Source of the DNA: an uncultured Prevotellaceae bacterium
GTDB taxonomy: Bacteria > Bacteroidota > Bacteroidia > Bacteroidales > Bacteroidaceae
Direction: 5' to 3'
Assembly (NCBI GenBank): GCA_902775075.1
Contig: CACYKX010000167.1
Coordinates: 1-6,895 of the forward strand
DNA length: 6,895 bases
This document shows, piece after piece, positions 5,936 through 6,895 of the stretch (positions are counted from its first letter, which is position 1; each line of letters starts with the position of its first letter). Under the pieces are notes generated by a model. It did not search any database and was not told the DNA's origin. It saw only the letters and a list, made by a program, of their open reading frames with translations. The translations under genes and the position numbers were made by a program.

Positions 5936-5971
5936 GCTGTCATCCTGAATGGGGTGGCAGCTCTTTTTTTT
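5936..5971 (+). terminator. Intrinsic (Rho-independent) terminator of the mob operon
   Basis: GCTGTCATCC (5936-5945) pairs with GGGTGGCAGC (5952-5961) through 10 pairs, two of them G:T, around the loop TGAATG. Two bases later a run of eight T (5964-5971) follows. It starts 35 bp after the stop of the third mob gene. The loop side contains CATCCTGAATGG, also present in the hairpin at the start of the operon (2143-2154). Confidence 0.9.
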
Positions 5972-5974
5972 GAC

Positions 5975-5999
5975 CGCAGTCCGCTATTACCGATGCCGG
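5975..5999 (+). repeat. Abutting copies of two dispersed repeats (A core then B)
   Basis: The first 13 bases, CGCAGTCCGCTAT (5975-5987), are the core of the 26-bp repeat at 460-485 and 6343-6368. The overlapping TATTACCGATGCCGG (5985-5999) is identical to 6578-6592, and its TACCGATGCCG also occurs at 2289-2299. The two blocks overlap by the shared TAT, as if a segment lying between an A copy and a B copy elsewhere had been removed or exchanged here. Confidence 0.7.
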
Positions 6000-6000
6000 A

Positions 6001-6016
6001 ACATCATTTTTGATGT
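6001..6016. other. 6-bp perfect hairpin with TTTT loop
   Basis: ACATCA and TGATGT pair perfectly around TTTT. It lies 29 bp after the mob terminator. It may be a protein-binding dyad or a secondary structure element; nothing in the sequence assigns a role. Confidence 0.4.
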
Positions 6017-6068
6017 ATTTGAAGGTGTAAAGAAATTTTATTTCACCCCATTTTAGGGGGATATAACT

Positions 6069-6121
6069 ACCTCACCTGCAGCCTGTTTCGCGTTCTACGG
6101 GCTTCCTATGAGGTCGTTTTT
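6069..6121 (+). terminator. Structured segment ending in T5, weak terminator candidate
   Basis: ACCTCA (6069-6074) pairs with TGAGGT (6109-6114), and inside this GCCTG (6081-6085) pairs with CGGGC (6098-6102, one G:T). Five T (6117-6121) follow two bases later. No gene ends just before it, so it might be a back-up to the strong terminator or the end of an unseen small RNA. Confidence 0.3.
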
Positions 6122-6216
6122 CGGGTAACACCTTGAAAAAGAGCCGTTTTCGGAGTTTTCTTTACAATTCGGTGGAGGTCGTAAAAATGCGATATCCAAC
6201 AGATTGAGGGGTATTT

Positions 6217-6249
6217 CATTCCATTTTCGGTACATCCTTAAATGGAATG
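6217..6249. repeat. 10-bp perfect inverted repeat
   Basis: CATTCCATTT (6217-6226) and AAATGGAATG (6240-6249) are perfect reverse complements separated by 13 bases. This is the joint-longest perfect dyad I found (with 6509-6547). There is no T-run after it, so a terminator is unlikely. It could be a dimeric operator, an origin element or an oriT arm. Confidence 0.6.
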
Positions 6250-6294
6250 GGATTGTTCAGAAAGTGGCACAATCAAACGTTTTGGTAACATCCG

Positions 6295-6315
6295 GCATTT
6301 AATTCTCTTGATGGT
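6295..6315 (+). repeat. 21-bp repeat, left copy (partner at 6459-6479)
   Basis: Starts GCATTTAATTCT and ends TTGATGGT with a single variable base between (C here, T in the partner), so 20 of 21 positions agree. The two copies bracket the 3 x 21-bp array with a start-to-start distance of 164 bp. Confidence 0.8.
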
Positions 6316-6342
6316 TTTATACACTTGTGCAATGCCTGGCTG

Positions 6343-6368
6343 TCGCTGAGCCGGGCGCAGTCCGCTAT
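6343..6368 (+). repeat. 26-bp perfect direct repeat, right copy (partner at 460-485)
   Basis: Identical to 460-485 over 26 bases, with different bases on both sides. It ends 10 bp before the iteron-like array. In a circular molecule the short arc between the two copies (about 1 kb) would carry the array, the 100-codon gene and the HNH gene as one module. Confidence 0.9.
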
Positions 6369-6378
6369 CCACGATAAA

Positions 6379-6441
6379 GGAATACTTTTATGAAATCATA
6401 GAATACCTTTATAAAATCAAGGAATACTTTGATTTTTCAAA
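6379..6441 (+). repeat. Three-copy direct-repeat array, 21-bp period (candidate iterons)
   Basis: Units start at 6379, 6400 and 6421, exactly 21 bp (two helical turns) apart. All share GAATAC followed by YTT; units 1 and 2 also share TTTAT, AAATCA at fixed spacing, while unit 3 diverges to GATTTTTCAAA. The junction of units 1 and 2 contains the dyad TATGA-AA-TCATA (6389-6400), and unit 3 contains TTTGA-TTTT-TCAAA. Two-turn spacing places protein-binding sites on one face of the helix, as in Rep-binding iterons. Which protein binds is unknown. Confidence 0.7.
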
Positions 6442-6458
6442 CGAATTATCACACATTT

Positions 6459-6479
6459 GCATTTAATTCTTTTGATGGT
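6459..6479 (+). repeat. 21-bp repeat, right copy
   Basis: Matches 6295-6315 at 20 of 21 positions. It begins 18 bp after the last unit of the 21-bp array. Together the copies frame that array and suggest a bounded functional locus or a duplicated binding site. Confidence 0.8.
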
Positions 6480-6493
6480 GGGACCGATACCCC

Positions 6494-6547
6494 CAAAAAA
6501 TCGCGAATTATAGACTGGAGCCTATAAAATATAGATGCCAGTCTATA
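6494..6547 (-). terminator. Nested dyad with T6, candidate terminator of the minus-strand gene
   Basis: TATAGACTGG (6509-6518) and CCAGTCTATA (6538-6547) are perfect 10-bp arms. A second stem, CTATA/TATAG (6522-6526 and 6530-6534), sits inside. On the minus strand, six T (complement of 6495-6500) follow eight bases after the outer stem. The structure lies 33-88 bp downstream of the stop of the 100-codon gene. The gap before the T-run makes it an imperfect terminator; a binding site is an alternative. Confidence 0.45.
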
Positions 6548-6557
6548 TTTGATGCCT

Positions 6558-6579
6558 GAATTATAGACATTTCTCTATA
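6558..6579. other. Second dyad next to the minus-strand stop codon
   Basis: TATAGA (6562-6567) and TCTATA (6574-6579) pair around six bases. GAATTATAGAC (6558-6568) is also a direct repeat of 6505-6515, so the same half-site family occurs four times in about 75 bp, in alternating orientation. Confidence 0.4.
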
Positions 6580-6882
6580 TTACCGATGCCGGTCATATCG
6601 TAAGTCGCGGGCTTCCCAGTTGATTACTAACTTGTTCAGTCCGTAGCCATGCTCGACACACGAAAGGATTCCTAATGCTACCCAGTACTGTGCATCGTCA
6701 TCACAGGTAAGCACATAATCCCATGCACTCATACCGCTGGAAAGAGTGAGTTCCCGGATCTGCTGCAGCTGCTCTTCCGTCAGTTTCTCTTTCAGATCCT
6801 TTGACGGTGCATGTTGTCGCATGGGTTCTTCATCCTTCTTTGGTGGGTTCCGGAGGTCTTCGGCCTCCCAGAAAATAGTCAT
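6580..6882 (-). CDS. 100-aa protein of unknown function, possibly continuing past the window edge
   Basis: I do not recognise a family. The sequence starts MTIFWEAEDLRNPPKKDEEP, followed by a charged helix (KDLKEKLTEEQLQQIRELTL, about 28-47) and a compact C-terminal part with W54, W67 and a LGILSCVEHGYGLN stretch. WEAEDLR near the N-terminus and WEARDLR near the C-terminus form an internal repeat also visible in the DNA. It is small and soluble, with no signal peptide or membrane segment. The ATG at 6882 is chosen because it is the first ATG, but the frame stays open to the window edge, so the gene may be 5'-truncated. If the ends of the window join, the frame meets a stop at 15-17 without a better start. 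The stop codon overlaps the B repeat at 6578-6592. Confidence 0.6.
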   Translation of the reverse strand: MTIFWEAEDLRNPPKKDEEPMRQHAPSKDLKEKLTEEQLQQIRELTLSSGMSAWDYVLTCDDDAQYWVALGILSCVEHGYGLNKLVINWEARDLRYDRHR

Positions 6883-6895
6883 GCGGTTCAGAATA

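Larger units (their letters stand above)
5972..6579. other. Non-coding, repeat-rich region between the mob operon and the right-hand gene
   Basis: About 600 bp with no supportable gene. In order it holds a junction of two short dispersed repeats (5975-5999), a hairpin (6001-6016), a structured segment (6069-6121), a 10-bp inverted repeat (6217-6249), a 21-bp repeat copy (6295-6315), the right 26-bp repeat (6343-6368), a 3 x 21-bp array (6379-6441), the second 21-bp repeat copy (6459-6479) and nested dyads (6505-6579). The density and type of repeats suggest a replication, partition or recombination region. Confidence 0.6.

Noticed and set aside
5918..6013. 31-codon frame MYVWRRAVILNG... after the mob operon
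   Set aside because: It runs straight through the strong terminator and a repeat junction and has no ribosome-binding site.
6187..6207. Six-codon frame MRYPTD preceded by GGAGG at 8 nt spacing
   Set aside because: Too short to support as a gene, no promoter seen, and no following gene for it to act on as a leader peptide.
6379..6441. CRISPR-like array
   Set aside because: Units are contiguous 21-bp degenerate repeats without unique spacers; iterons explain them better.
1..6895. Insertion sequence or transposon
   Set aside because: No transposase-like protein and no terminal inverted repeats with target duplication were found; the direct repeats lack IS features.

Overview
The window looks like the backbone of a small mobilizable plasmid, or a mobilizable genomic element, from a Bacteroidetes host of the Bacteroides/Prevotella type. 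Host clues: two perfect Bacteroides-type -7 elements (TAnnTTTG) sit exactly where the two main transcription units need promoters. The relaxase and its ribbon-helix-helix partner also look like those of Bacteroidales mobilizable elements. No 16S, tRNA, resistance or transposase gene is visible, so the host assignment is an inference.

Layout. Bases 1-142 hold no convincing gene. Next comes a small HNH-nuclease gene (+, ends 466), convergent with a 434-codon gene of unknown function (-, 521-1825). Upstream of that gene is a 468-bp regulatory region (1826-2293). It contains a Bacteroides-type promoter reading left, about 50 bp of nearly pure A/T, two overlapping hairpins, a three-copy 23-bp direct-repeat array, a 7-bp inverted repeat, a promoter reading right, and a long structured leader. 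The rightward promoter should serve a three-gene mobilization operon: an RHH (MobC-like) accessory protein with an extra C-terminal DUF551-like domain (2294-3271), a relaxase with an HxDxxHxH-type motif (3273-4847), and a coiled-coil protein with four membrane segments (4863-5900). A clear intrinsic terminator at 5936-5971 closes the operon.

The 5972-6579 stretch is non-coding and dense in repeats. It has hairpins, a 10-bp inverted repeat, two 21-bp near-identical repeats flanking a second three-copy array (21-bp period), and nested dyads. A 100-codon orphan gene (-, 6580-6882) follows and may continue past the window edge. A 26-bp perfect direct repeat (460-485 and 6343-6368) and shorter shared blocks mark several module boundaries, suggesting a mosaic assembled by recombination.

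Working model. The mob operon makes the relaxosome, probably acting on an oriT somewhere in 1919-2293. The unknown 434-aa protein sits beside an iteron-plus-AT-rich arrangement that looks like a theta-type replication origin, although no known Rep domain is recognisable in it. It is therefore a candidate undescribed initiator. The second iteron-like array has no obvious partner protein in the window. If the 6895 bases are a complete circle, the 434-aa protein is the only sizeable candidate for replication; circularity cannot be shown from the sequence alone.
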